NCBI GenBank assembly: GCA_013368445.1
Contig: JAACJO010000032.1
Span: forward strand, 186,001-250,000
Direction of reading: 5' to 3'
Origin: Leucocoprinus leucothites
Lineage: Eukaryota > Basidiomycota > Agaricomycetes > Agaricales > Agaricaceae
DNA length: 64,000 nucleotides
Part shown: positions 1-10,946 of the stretch, one piece after another
How the letters are laid out: each line of letters opens with the position of its first letter
Position numbering within the stretch: the stretch's first letter is position 1
The notes under the pieces: generated by a model
What the model saw: only the letters and a program-made list of their open reading frames with translations
What the model was told of the DNA's origin: nothing
Databases searched by the model: none
Position numbers and translations under genes: made by a program

Positions 1-2179
1 AGAAAAGAAAACCTTGGTCCTGAATAAGGCCTGGCTGGTTACAAAACCAATTTGATGGCCTCCTGGGTGGTGGAGCAGACCACCAGCCTGGAGCACCCTA
101 TACTGCCATCTTCCCGCGCCCACCACACCCTGGAGGTACCTTGTGCCCACTGTGTCGAGTGTGTAAGTGTAATAATAAATGTTTCTTAGCATTGTATGTA
201 GTCAATGGGACCAGTGATGATGGTCACCCATTCCAAGTGCAGCTAATACAAACTGTAAAAGCCACGTAGGTGTATCATTGATTTAATAAAACCTTATATC
301 TTTGTCTCTTATCTCTACTGGCTAAGCACTCCTTCCTTATGTGTACTATCCCCCCGAGGCTTAATACCCATTGAAGAAGGTCTAAGTTGGAGTGGTTGGG
401 CCATATTCTCTGTTTCTCTAATTTCATATTGTTTTACAAACATGACTATTGGAGATGATAGTTGTATTACTACCTCAAAAATAAAAACGAACAGTATGAT
501 AGTCCAAGGATGTGCAGTGAACTTTTCACCTGATTCATTGTTACATAAAATATCAGGACAATATAATATCTAAGTGTTTAAAGTAGTGGGTGACACTCTT
601 GCTCCCAGGCCGACCACCCAATGGCCAATAGAAACCAAGGGCGGCACATCACTCCCGAAGCACAGTCCTGCACTCTAACTAAACATGATGTACCCACAAA
701 AACAACACCATGCTACCAAAGGAAACAAGAACAAGAGAGAATCCAGAGAAGAAATGAAATGCAAGACAATACAGTGATTGAGTACAAGTTGGGACGACTT
801 TTCATTGAACATTAATTACTCACTCACAATTCAATCAAATTCAAAAATTAATAGTGTATCATATGTAAGAATGTCTCATGTAGCTACTGTAAATTGATTC
901 AGGTTATTGGAGAGAGTTTGGGGCTATAAACACGTATAGATCTGAGGGGTATTGCTTTGAGTGTTTTCACACAAGTTGGGATGCGCGTGACATTTCCATA
1001 TCAGGGATATGTCACATGCCAAATCTGGCAACACACTGGCGTGACTTCTTCATCATCCTCATCCATCTTGTTGTTGTCATCATCTACACCATTATTAGCC
1101 GTAAATAATATGGAGAGGGATGTTTCACAAATCTTCTTGGGCCTTGGAGGCAAATTGGACTTTAGAACCCTTTCCAAGGCCAGTTATTGTTATTACTAAA
1201 TTAGGTCATATGTCACTCCTCTGTCGCGTGTTCTGCTGAACTTTGGTCTCCCACCAGAAAACATCAGATTCTGGTACAATTAGTGATGCCTCTGCTGGAA
1301 CTGTTGCATTTTATGACATTCCAAGTGTCCTCAATTGTAGTTCAGGTGTCAAAACCTTGGTCAAGCAACAAATTCACAAGAAAATGCGGTTATACTAGTG
1401 TGGAAATGTCAGATTGATCCAAAATCTCACACTGATGTTTGAATAGCTCAACTACTATTGCTTCCTTCTGCACGATTTTTGGAAATAACATGGACATAGA
1501 ATAGTAGTATTTAAATTTAAATTTTGACAACGCATGAGCCACGGGATCACAAGGAATTACAGTTTGTCCCAAGTTGTGACCATATCCCAAGTTGTCTCAA
1601 TCACTGTATACCTAACCTGTGTATTTTTCATTGAGTCGAGTCAGTCATCATCGCATTTTTGCTCACATTTTCAAAAAAATCACCATGTACAAGCTTCAAC
1701 CACTCATTGTTGGGACTGGAGGTTCCTTCCAAAACCCAGATCAACACAATCACAGTGTAGTGTTGGCTACACAATCCTTGGTACTTATTCAATGAAGCCC
1801 TGGTCTAACCTACCATACTGTATGCTGGATATAACTTACCACTGTATCATTGATATCACTTTTTAACTGTAATACCATATTTTCACGGATTATGTTGTGA
1901 TGGTCTCAGCATGGATATGTATTTATTTACAGGATCTTATCAATCTCGCAAATCAGGAGATCCTATATTGGAGCATTGGTAGAGGCAGGATAAGGGGGGA
2001 CTTGATGCATCTGAGGCTTGATGCACTTGAGTCCGAGGCAGAAACTTACCAAAAGAATGGCTGGATGGCCACTGAGTCCACTGATGCCAACCCCTTGTCT
2101 TGACCATAATAGGATGAAATCGGACCCAGTCTTGTTCGGATCCAAGATTTTCTTTTCCTTCTGGTCGAGCCCGGCTGTG
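1..2179. other. No recognisable gene
   Basis: I see no supported gene here. Open frames are short (up to about 155 codons), lack recognisable motifs and overlap each other on both strands. The stretch is AT-rich and CpG-poor like the transposon remains to its right, so old unrecognised repeat DNA is likely. From about 2180 leftward the minus-strand match to the LINE-B ORF1 start is lost, which marks the broken edge of that copy. Confidence 0.5.
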
Positions 2180-3001
2180 CAGGTCTAGGCTCCTGTGACT
2201 ATGCAGTGACATCAGGTGTGACATTATTAGTATCATATAATCTAGCAAAGAAGGTAGCCAGAGTACTGGTTGGCACAGCATTTGCTGACTCAGCAGATCC
2301 ATGGATCGCATGAGGCAGCCTTGAGGTGGGTGGGGGTCCAAATAAATGATTGTCTGGCTCCCCGTTGCTGAATATCCCATCCTCTTGGTCACCCCACATG
2401 TCCCCATGAGGGTTCAGATTCAGAGGATCAGGTTGTTTGAGCTCACCTAGAAATCCCTCACCATAAGGATGGAAGGGAATAGGTAATTTGAAGCCATCAT
2501 ATGCACTCATAGATGCAGTTCTTGAGATGGCTTTAGGAGTGGTGTCCAGTCCCCAGTGGGCTTCATGAGTACGTGCTCACTTGGTGCATGATGAAGGGGG
2601 AGGGGGAGTTCTAAGAGATGAGTGTGGAGCTGCACATGATAATGTAGCAGATGTAATTATGGAGGAGGGAGGGGTTGAGTTTTCAGACAAATCTGAGTTA
2701 CTCTCACTGCTCTCTTCTTGGTCTGAGCCAGCTCTGGAGGAGGCAGCGGACTTGGCATCATTGTGGACTGAATGCCTAGTCAATTTGATGGAAAGAGCAG
2801 GTGATATCAAATGATCACACTTGCTAGTTGAGACATGTGTTTCAGTATCGGCAATGTTCATAAGGTCTGAGGATGGCAGAGGAGTACCCTTAAGGTCCAC
2901 CCAATGCAATGGTGCAGTCATATTGGTAGTATTCATAGTCACTGTAGTAGAAAACACTGTCACAGAAATTGATGATGGTGGTTAGAGGGAAAGGAGGATG
3001 T
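2180..3001 (-). pseudogene. LINE-B ORF1, 5' fragment (copy 2)
   Basis: The minus strand encodes two stretches closely similar to the start of the LINE-B ORF1 at 12.0-13.0 kb. One (2963-2577) shares the segment HWVDLKGTPLPSSD and the tail SLRTPPPPS. The other (2510-2199) shares SAYDGFK, IPF, GELKQPDPLNLN and LFGPPPTSR. Both copies begin with the same non-coding start (reverse complement of AAGGAGGATGT), which suggests the true 5' end of the family. Similarity stops near 2180, so this copy lacks the rest of ORF1 and all of ORF2. It joins LINE-A copy 1 directly at about 3001, in the same orientation. The function of this N-terminal ORF1 region is unknown. Confidence 0.7.
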
Positions 3002-4190
3002 GAGATAAAGTTCTGTCTGAATATAGTACACTACTTGATGGCAAAGAAACATGGCATAGTAACAAAATGAAACTACAAGTCCAACTTGCAGACCTCTAAC
3101 AGTAAGCTTACATGCATGTGTGGCCCTAGTGACATACCAATGGGGTTGGAAGATGTGTTGAAGCAGGTATGCAACCTACTACTGGGGCCTCCTATTGTTC
3201 TCCTTGTGATGGCTAAGCCAATCACAGTTGAACCAGTGGCACCAGAACAGGCACTTTCGATCATCAGCTGCATGGTCACCCTTGCAGTTGATACATGAGA
3301 TGTGGGAACAGGGTTCCCTGGCAGGTGTGGGCAGGATGGGGGGGTTTGCCTTCAGACTCCCCTTACAGCACAACAATGTGGAGTGATGATTCTCACTACA
3401 GTGAGGACCACCACACTGGGAACACCTGAGCACATGGTTGCAGCAGGTGGGAGTAGAGTGACCAAAGTGCCAGCAGTGCTGGCACTGGGGAACACCAGGG
3501 TGGGCATGGGTGGGCTTGATGACAGCCTGCATACCATTGAAGTTAAGGTACTTGTTGAGGAGCTTCTTGGTACTGGCTCCTGACTGAGGGTCCCATAGGT
3601 TGAACCAAACAGTGGCAGTGTCAGCCTTGGGGGAGTTGCACATGATGCACATAGATGAAATGTCAGCAAAAGTGTCCTTGAATGGAGACAATTGCATATG
3701 ATCGGTGATCTGGACTGGTGTAATATGGAAGCTATTCATGTGGAAGGGAACATTGAGGATCTTGAGATAAGACCTTGACCTGGGGTGGCATGTCTTCAGC
3801 TCAAATGGGGCAGTGAAGACAGAGGGGATTGCAGACTTGATGACAGTGATGTTGGAGTCTGAGGGTACAGCAGAGGTGTACAGCACAATGGTGACCGAGG
3901 GAAAGGGTGAGGGCGGCTGAAAGTCAGCCCTCATAGAGGCAGCAGCAGCCTTGAAGTCCGCCATCATGTGGACCAGCTGAGTGGAGGTGGAGGGCCTGGG
4001 GGCCTCTTCATTGGTGTCAAGCTTGTCATTGCCAGACGCGATGTCGGAGTCGAGGTCCATGTTCACAATTTCACAAGCAACAGCTTTAGATTTACACCTA
4101 CCCATGTTAGCTAGAGTAGAATCAGTGTATACTAGACATCTAACTGCACACCAACTAAGAGATGGTGGTGGTAAGAGGTCAAGGAGGGAT
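3002..4190 (-). pseudogene. LINE-A copy 1: ORF1 (gag-like, zinc knuckles), internally short
   Basis: ORF1 runs on the minus strand from an ATG at 4105 to a stop at 3179. The C-terminal half is a LINE ORF1-type nucleic-acid-binding protein with Cys/His clusters: CQHCWHFGHSTPTC, CSQCGGPHCSENH and CINCKGDHAADDRKC. It closely matches the plus-strand copy at 8.7-10.6 kb, but only about 87 residues precede the shared TIVLYTSAVPSDS block, against roughly 500 there, so the middle has been deleted or this is a short subfamily. The 5' end (4190) carries the same leader as the other copy (CATCCCTCCTTGACC). After ORF1 the 3' UTR-like sequence again matches the other copy, with no ORF2, until LINE-B copy 2 begins near 3001. 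Confidence 0.8.
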
Positions 4191-7100
4191 GGAATGGGAA
4201 AGCACATTGTACCCACTGAGTGCGGATGGGATAGAGAGGGCAGTAGCACAGAATATGGTATCATGTTTCCAGGTGATGGCCACACTAACAGGATTTGGGC
4301 TCAAGGGGGAAGAATCTCTCATGATAAGCTCCAATTGGAGCATGGTTTAGGATAGCCCAAGTCATGCAAGTGCATAGAGATGGTGACTCATTGGCTAGAG
4401 GAAGCCAGGTATCTCCCTTGATGTAAGTGGGGGTAAGGAATTTGCAATTCTTTTTTGAAAGAAGGAAACTGCTGCCGCAATACTTCTTCTTCCAAAATGT
4501 AGACTCCCAGGACTTCTGGCAGTCATTGGTGGCTTTGTGTCGCAAAAAGTCGAGAGTAGCACCCATGTGAGGAGGGGCGTGGATGCATGTGGTAGTGACA
4601 TCATTGTGGACTTTGAGGTGGGGCTTCCAACACCACTTGGATGGGACATCCCAAAAGTCAATGGATCGAGATGGTTTGGCTGTGAGCCAGTCAGATAGAA
4701 GTTGGCAGACATGGATAGAGTGTGACTAGCTCAAGTGAATAGAAGGGTCAACTGCCAATTTGGCAGCTGGAAGACAGTCGGTGATGAGAATGATTTTGTC
4801 ACACTGGAGGGAGATAGCTTTGGCAATGCCAATGTAAATGGAGTAGAGTTCAGTGTCTGTGGAAGATGCCTGGCTGCTTGCCTGTTTTGCATGGGGCACT
4901 TGTTGTCCACCATAATATAAATGTGCCACCAAAACCACCTGAAGGGAACCTACAAGAGGAACAGAAGCATCAGTAACAACTGAGATACAAGTATGATCAG
5001 AAGAAGAAGAAGAGAAAACAGAATTGAGAGATGATACATGTTTATACATTTTGTGTTTGTCCGAGTGGTTGCAAGGATGAAAATGAATGGAATCAGAAAA
5101 AATATCCATGAGGCGAGAGCCAGGCTTGGATTCAGGGGCGAAGGGAGAGAAGGAATCCGAAAGACAAGAAAGAGAACTATCTACATCAATAATAGGGCCT
5201 TTGACTTTAGCTTTTTTGGCTGGAGTGAGAAGGCAAAGTGATTGGGGATGGGGGGAAGAATCAAGAGAGAAACGATCAGATAAAAGAGAACGTAACACAT
5301 GGTTTGAAGGTAAAGTGGAAACTTGATACAAAGAGTGAATAGCTAGTTTATGAAGATGAAGGTAGATGGGAATAAGTCCAGCAATACTTTCAGTGCCACC
5401 GGATGGAGAAGTGCAAAAGGCACCAGTTATCCAGAGAGCCACATGTCTTTGCATGGAAGAGAGGGACCCAATAAGTGCCTTGTTATGAGCGCCCTCATAG
5501 TACCATAGATGAAAGCCATATGTTGCCACAGGGATGACACATGACCTATATAGAAGTCATTTTTGGAGAGGGAGGAGACCATGGGTTGAGTTTCCTAACA
5601 TATCCATAGCTTTCACTGTGGATAATGCTTTGGTGGAGTAGTACTGAATGTGCTCTTGGAATGAGAGTTGACAGTCAAAATAGAAGCTGAGGTATCTCCA
5701 GAAAGGTTTTGGATGAAGAAGGGGGCCACCAATGTCAGATAAGTCGAGTGGGGGATTGGAATCATTGGGACATTGAGAAAAATGGAAGACCTCAGATTTG
5801 TCATATTCAACAACTAGTCCAAGATTGATGCATATGGAATTAGAGATGGAGTATGCTGATTTGAGGGAAGAAATAGTGTCAGTATAGTTCTTCACTTGAG
5901 ATATACAAAGCCCATCATCAACAAAGGATAAAAGGTAAGAGGGAATAGATTGCAGATGAGCGCATTGGTAGAACATGAACATGAGAGGCACTAAATAAAG
6001 CCCTGAAAGGATGGGAGAAAGTGCGGATCCTTGCCCAACACCAACATCCGCATTGTGGGCATCAGATAAGAAAGTATTCCACATGAACTGAGTAGAGCAA
6101 CCTATAAGGTAATGAGAAAAGAACTTAACGAGTTCTGGGGTGAACCCCTGGCATTGTAAGATATCAGTGAGAATATTGTGATTCAGAGAGGGGAAGAATG
6201 GGGCAATGTCAAAAGTGCAAACACTAGTGATCATACCTTTGGCCCATCTGGCCTGAATGATGTGAGTGAGGAAAACACCTGCATCCTCAGTGGAGCATTG
6301 GATAACCCCACCCATTTGATTTGGGTGGAGGGCTCCTGAAGAGACCGCTTCAAATTGCATGCAGCATGCAATCATCTTTTTGATTAGTTTACCTAAAGTG
6401 TTTAGTAGGACAATAGGATGAAATGCTTTAGGGGTATCATATGCCGGTCTATTCGGCTTAGGAATGATGATAGAAACTGAGTCTTTGAAGTGACTTGGCC
6501 AGTGAGAAAGACATACACATGTATTGGCAATTAGTATAATGTTCTTGAGGCAGTTGTCATAGGCAACGATAGACTTTAGATGTTTCCAGGAGATATGATT
6601 GGGTCCAGGTGCTGAAGAGTTAGTGCAAGACAAAAGGGATTTGGTGAGTTCCAGAGCTGAGAAGTCAGCCCAAGAATGGGGAGGGAAAGATTTCATTTCA
6701 TTCAGAATGTGAGGGCTTACTGGTTGACCCAATGCAGAGTTATATGATGAGTGGAGTGCATTCCACATGTCCAGAAGGTTGTTACAAGGGCATCCTTGAT
6801 ATCAAATACCCTCAATGGCAGGGAGTTTTTGTTGCTTGACCCACTCCATGAGATCCCAGGGTCATTTGTTAGTCGAAGCAATATTGTGAATACACTCATC
6901 AAAGAAAGAACATTTAGCAGCTTGAGTAGCTGCTCTGAATGCTCACCAGTCCTTTTGGTCCTTGGTTCTCCTATAAGTAAGTAAAGTCTCAGAGCAGTGG
7001 GGGGTCCACCATTCTTTTGACCAGTTAGTGATCCATACAGTTTTAGAGTTCATATTCCATGAATCAGAGAATATATGAGAAATGGAGTTGGAAATAGTGT

Positions 7101-8001
7101 CCAAGCAAGAAGTGGAGTGAATGTTCGAACAGTCAATAGCCACTAAATGCTCAGAGACCTGAGAAATAAAAGCGGTCTCTGAATCACTATCTTTTGGCAG
7201 TACACATTTTTTATAATTAATATAATCCAGACAGATCGGGAGGTCAATGAGTAAAGGAGCATGATCCAAAGGCAGTCTCAAATTTGTATCAATAACATGG
7301 GGAGTGGAATTGTTAGCACAAAAAATGAGATCAATAACAGAACTGTCATGCTCTTCTATAGAAGAAAAATGGGTGGGGGAGAAAATGGTCAGTGTGGACC
7401 TGGTAAGATTGAAACAATCCACTAACTCTGTTAGAGTTATGGCAGAATGAGGGAGATGAGAAGCCAAGGGATCCCATTCTGGAGAGTGACAGTTGAAGTC
7501 ACCTCCTATGTACATGATATTAGGGATGTCAATGAAATTAGTCAAGAGAAAGGTAATTGCCAATGATGACAAGTCAGAATATATGTTAAGAAAATCGATA
7601 TAATTACCCTGATTAAATAATCCTAGAATTTGAATATCGTGATGGTTGACCCAATCTTGTCAAAGGATGGGTCTCATATGAAGCAGACATCTGTGAACAT
7701 AAGTCAAAGTATGGGGATGGGGGTTGTTCGGCTTAGTAGGGCAAACCATACACAGCCACTTGGGATGAATAGGGGCACCTACAACATCATCCCCTTCAGG
7801 GTTAGTCATAGAAAGTGCCTTGCAGATTTGATTCCATGGGGGTTCCTGTAGAAAAATAATGTTGAAGTCCAGTTTTTTGGACTCAAGAATAGTATCAACC
7901 AAGACATAAGAGCACCCCACATTTTGCAAAAAGATACAAACAGAAGAAATAACATTGTTCTTACCAGGCATATTTAGACCACAACTCTGCCACTGGAGCA
8001 A
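4191..8001 (-). pseudogene. LINE-B ORF2: endonuclease, reverse transcriptase, RNase H
   Basis: This is the pol ORF of a non-LTR retrotransposon (Tad1-like organisation), which would nick the target and copy its RNA there. In minus-strand order it encodes an APE-type endonuclease (about 8000-6970; GGDFNCHSPEWD, then LDHAPLL), a reverse transcriptase (6768-5557; catalytic FVDD kept) and an RNase H (5529-4726; VVTDAS and ILITD kept). A C-terminal Cys/His region near 4300 is cut by LINE-A copy 1. The frame is broken by several stops, including at about 7660, 6940, 5557 and 4726. Its start overlaps the end of ORF1 at 7974-8001. Fungal LINEs with a C-terminal RNase H are well known. This copy is dead. 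Confidence 0.9.
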
Positions 8002-8659
8002 TTGGTATTGGTGTGGATAGCATGTGCAGTGTGTGACTCAGCAGCTTTGTTAGAGTGCCAGGTATGGTCAAACCTGTTTCTCCAAAATGGGCATTTAGTG
8101 TCATTAGCATGATGATCACCTTTGCAGTTGAGACACTTGGAGTTCTCAAGGTGAGGGCATGGGATACCATCAGGAGTGGCATCACATGGAGGGTTTGATT
8201 TGGGATTAGCCTTACAACACCAGGCCATAGATCAGTGATTCTCAACATGATGAGGACCACCACAAATTTGACAATGAGTGCCAAGAGCATGACACACATG
8301 AGTAGGGTGACCCCACTACCAATAGTCTCTATATTGCGCAACACCAGGGTGCATACTGGTGGCATGGATGGTGCCAACATGTCGACCAAAGTTTATGGTA
8401 CAATTAACCAACATTTTGGCCTTAGTACCATTTTGGGAATCCCAAATATCGAACCCAATGACAGCTGTATCTGACTTGGGGGAAGCTTTCATGATGCGAG
8501 GGCGAGCTGCAAGGATGACATTTTTGAAGAGGGGGGATTGGCCAAGGGCCTGCTCAACAAAAGCAGGGGAAAGAGGATTGGATGAATTGGCTACCCAATA
8601 TGGGACGCCAATGATTTTGAGAAATGATTTGGATTGTGGGAGACAGGGCTCAATGGGAA
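7974..8659 (-). pseudogene. LINE-B ORF1, C-terminal part
   Basis: This is the downstream half of LINE-B ORF1. It carries PIEPCLPQSKSFLKIIGVPYW and a Cys/His cluster ending CLNCKGDHHANDTKCPFW. It resembles the LINE-A ORF1 core at low identity, so the two families share an ORF1 type. It is separated from its N-terminal half (10934 onward) by the plus-strand LINE-A insertion. On either side the protein reads IPIEPF and PIEPC, overlapping through the target duplication. It ends just inside the start of ORF2, as is usual for compact LINEs. Confidence 0.8.
8647..8659. repeat. Target site duplication, left (LINE-A copy 3)
   Basis: The 13-bp sequence GGCTCAATGGGAA occurs here and again at 10934-10946, exactly flanking the plus-strand LINE-A copy. 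This is the size expected for target-primed reverse transcription. Confidence 0.9.
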
Positions 8660-10933
8660 CATCCCTCCTTGACCTCTTACCACCACCATCTATTTGTATT
8701 TGGTGTTTTAAGACATCTAGCTCTACTGCATCTACTACTAGCGATATGGGTAAACGCAAATCTAAGTCTAACCAACCCCCCCATCAAACCACCGAGTCCG
8801 CTGAGGCCTCCACCAACGAGCTCAACATTGCCGAGATGTCTGGGGACGAACATCTCGACCCATACAATGACCCCCACAACATTTGTGGGTTCTTTGGTAC
8901 CCCCCAGGCTGACGTCCCGTCGCCTGGCCCCTCCTACCTGCCCACTGCTGACATCCCATTGCAGCCAGCTCCTCCCCCAGTGGCTGACATCCCGTTGCCT
9001 CTGAAACCCTATACTGTGGGCACATGCACATTTGTGCCCATTACACCTCCTCCCCCCACTGTGCTGTCAGTCGTGCTGTCCTCCCCTGGGACCATGTCTG
9101 GAGATGATGCCATGGCCAAGTGGGCCTTTGAAGGCCTCAGGAAGTTCTCGCGCTTCATGCATGAGCTCCCCAACGATTCCCTTCTTGATGAGGAGTTTGC
9201 CAGAGCCTGTGCCAGCTACCTTGCTGGTGCAGTGTACGAGTTTGATATGAGTGGGCACAGCAGTGCATGCATCTCCATGGGTGAGGAGTGGGCCAGCCGC
9301 AGCTGGACCACCTTTCACTCCTTCATGCAAGGCTTCACTCACTTTGTTGAGCCTGGGGCCTCCCCTAAAGACATGCGTGTCGCCCATGAGGCAACCCATG
9401 GATCCGCTGACAAAGCGGAACCATGTGACATCCACATGGGCTCCCCCAAGGCGCCCAAGCAAATGCCCAAGGCACTGTGGCCTGCCCTGGCCTGTCCTTC
9501 TGTACCACCCAAGCAAGTGCCCTCTAAGGCATGCGCTAGCGGCCCCCCTCAAGCACCCATGAAGGTGCCCATCCCCACTCCTGCTCCGGCGCCTCATCAG
9601 CGCTCGTTTGCAGAAGCTGCTCGTTCCAGTACTTTGGCACCACCTGTGTTGCTCATCAAGCTAGTGCAGGCAAACCCCTCCCTCGACCCTGATCGCATTG
9701 CCGCAATGCATCAGGCCACCACTGCCACTGCCGGCTCTGCAAAGAAGCCACGCATGACCACTGCTGGGCCTACCCACCACCAACTCTTCCTGGATTTCAC
9801 TGGCATTGCCAGTGAAATCACTTATCTCCATCACAAGGCCATGCGCCTCCTCAACAATGCCCTCTCACATGCCAAGTCATCCTTGCATGTTGAAAACATC
9901 ACCAAGGCATACAGCACTATCGTGCTGTACACCTCCGCCGTACCCTCAGACTCCGACATCACTGTTGTCAAGTCTGCTATCCCCTCCATCTTCACCACCC
10001 CATTTGAGCTGAAGACACGCTGCCCCAGGTCAAGGTCCTATCTCAAGATCCTCGATGTCCCCTTCTACATGAACAGTGTCCGTATCATGCCGATCAACAT
10101 CACTGACCGCATGCAATTGTCTCCATTCAAGGACACTTTTGCTGATGTTTCATATGTGCGCATCATGTGCAACTCCCCCAAGGCCAACACTGCCACTGTT
10201 TGGTTTGACCTATGGGACTCTCAGTCAGGAGCCAGCACCAAGAAGCTCCTCAACAAGTACCTTGACTTCAACAGTATGCAGGCCATCATTAAGCCCACCT
10301 GTGCTCACCCCAGTGTCCCCCAGTGCCAGTGTTGCTGGCACTTTGGTCACTCTACCCCCACCTGCTGCAACCACACACTCAGGTGCTCCCAGCATGGTGG
10401 TCCTCACCCCAGTGAGAATCATTGCTCCACATCATCATGCTGTAAGGGGAGTCCAAAGGCAAACCCCCCTATCTTGCCCACACCCACTGGGGAGCCCTGT
10501 CCCCACACCTCATGTATCAACTGCAGGGGTAACCATACAGCTGATGATTGAAAGTGCCTGTTCTGACACCACTGGTTCGACTGTGATTGGCTTAGCCGTC
10601 ACAAGGAGGACAATAGGAGGCCCCAGGGGTAGGTTGTGTACCTGCCTCAACGCATCCCCCAACCCCATCATTTCATTGCTGGGGCCACACATGCATGTAA
10701 GCTTACTGTTAGAGGTCTGCAAGTTGGCCTTGTAGTTTCTTTTGTTACTATGCTGCATTTCTTTGCCATTGAGTAATGTACTGTATTCGGACAGGACTCT
10801 ATCTATTCCCGTCTTTGTAGTGTTTGGCTTAGGTAGCAGTACTTAGGTCCTGTACTATGTTGGTGGGTGCGGACTGCGACCAGGCACCACATAATAAATC
10901 TTTGACTTAAAAATAAATAAAATAAAATAAAAG
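8660..10933 (+). mobile_element. LINE-A copy 3, ORF1-only non-LTR retrotransposon
   Basis: This is a 2.27-kb element inserted in LINE-B ORF1. It has a leader (8660-8745) shared with LINE-A copy 1, one ORF (ORF1), a 3' UTR of about 300 bp, and an A-rich tail with TAAAA repeats (about 10908-10933). Perfect 13-bp target duplications flank it. There is no endonuclease or reverse transcriptase, so it would have needed another element's enzymes, plausibly those of a LINE-B-like element. The presence of leader, tail and duplications suggests it was inserted in this form rather than deleted afterwards. Confidence 0.85.
8746..10632 (+). pseudogene. LINE-A ORF1 (gag-like RNA-binding protein)
   Basis: The start is the ATG at 8746 (MGKRKSKSNQ), because the upstream in-frame extension to 8359 lies in antisense LINE-B sequence outside the element. 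The N-terminal half is Pro/Ala-rich and low-complexity (PPP and APKQ-like runs). The C-terminal half has the conserved LINE ORF1 core and Cys/His clusters (CQCCWHFGHSTPTC, then a CSQHGGPH cluster whose second Cys is His, then CINCRGNHTADD). A TGA at 10549-10551 interrupts the last cluster where LINE-A copy 1 has CGA (Arg), and the frame then continues through KCLFW to a TAG at 10630-10632. Without that stop it would be about 628 codons. No ORF2 follows. Confidence 0.85.
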
Positions 10934-10946
10934 GCTCAATGGGAAT
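10934..10946. repeat. Target site duplication, right (LINE-A copy 3)
   Basis: Second copy of GGCTCAATGGGAA, directly after the A-rich tail of LINE-A copy 3. Confidence 0.9.

Noticed and set aside
1940..2407. 155-codon minus-strand frame
   Set aside because: It overlaps the LINE-B ORF1 fragment in another frame and has no motif of its own.
8359..8745. N-terminal extension of the 730-codon plus-strand frame
   Set aside because: This part is antisense LINE-B ORF1 outside the LINE-A insertion (left target duplication at 8647-8659). ORF1 starts at 8746.
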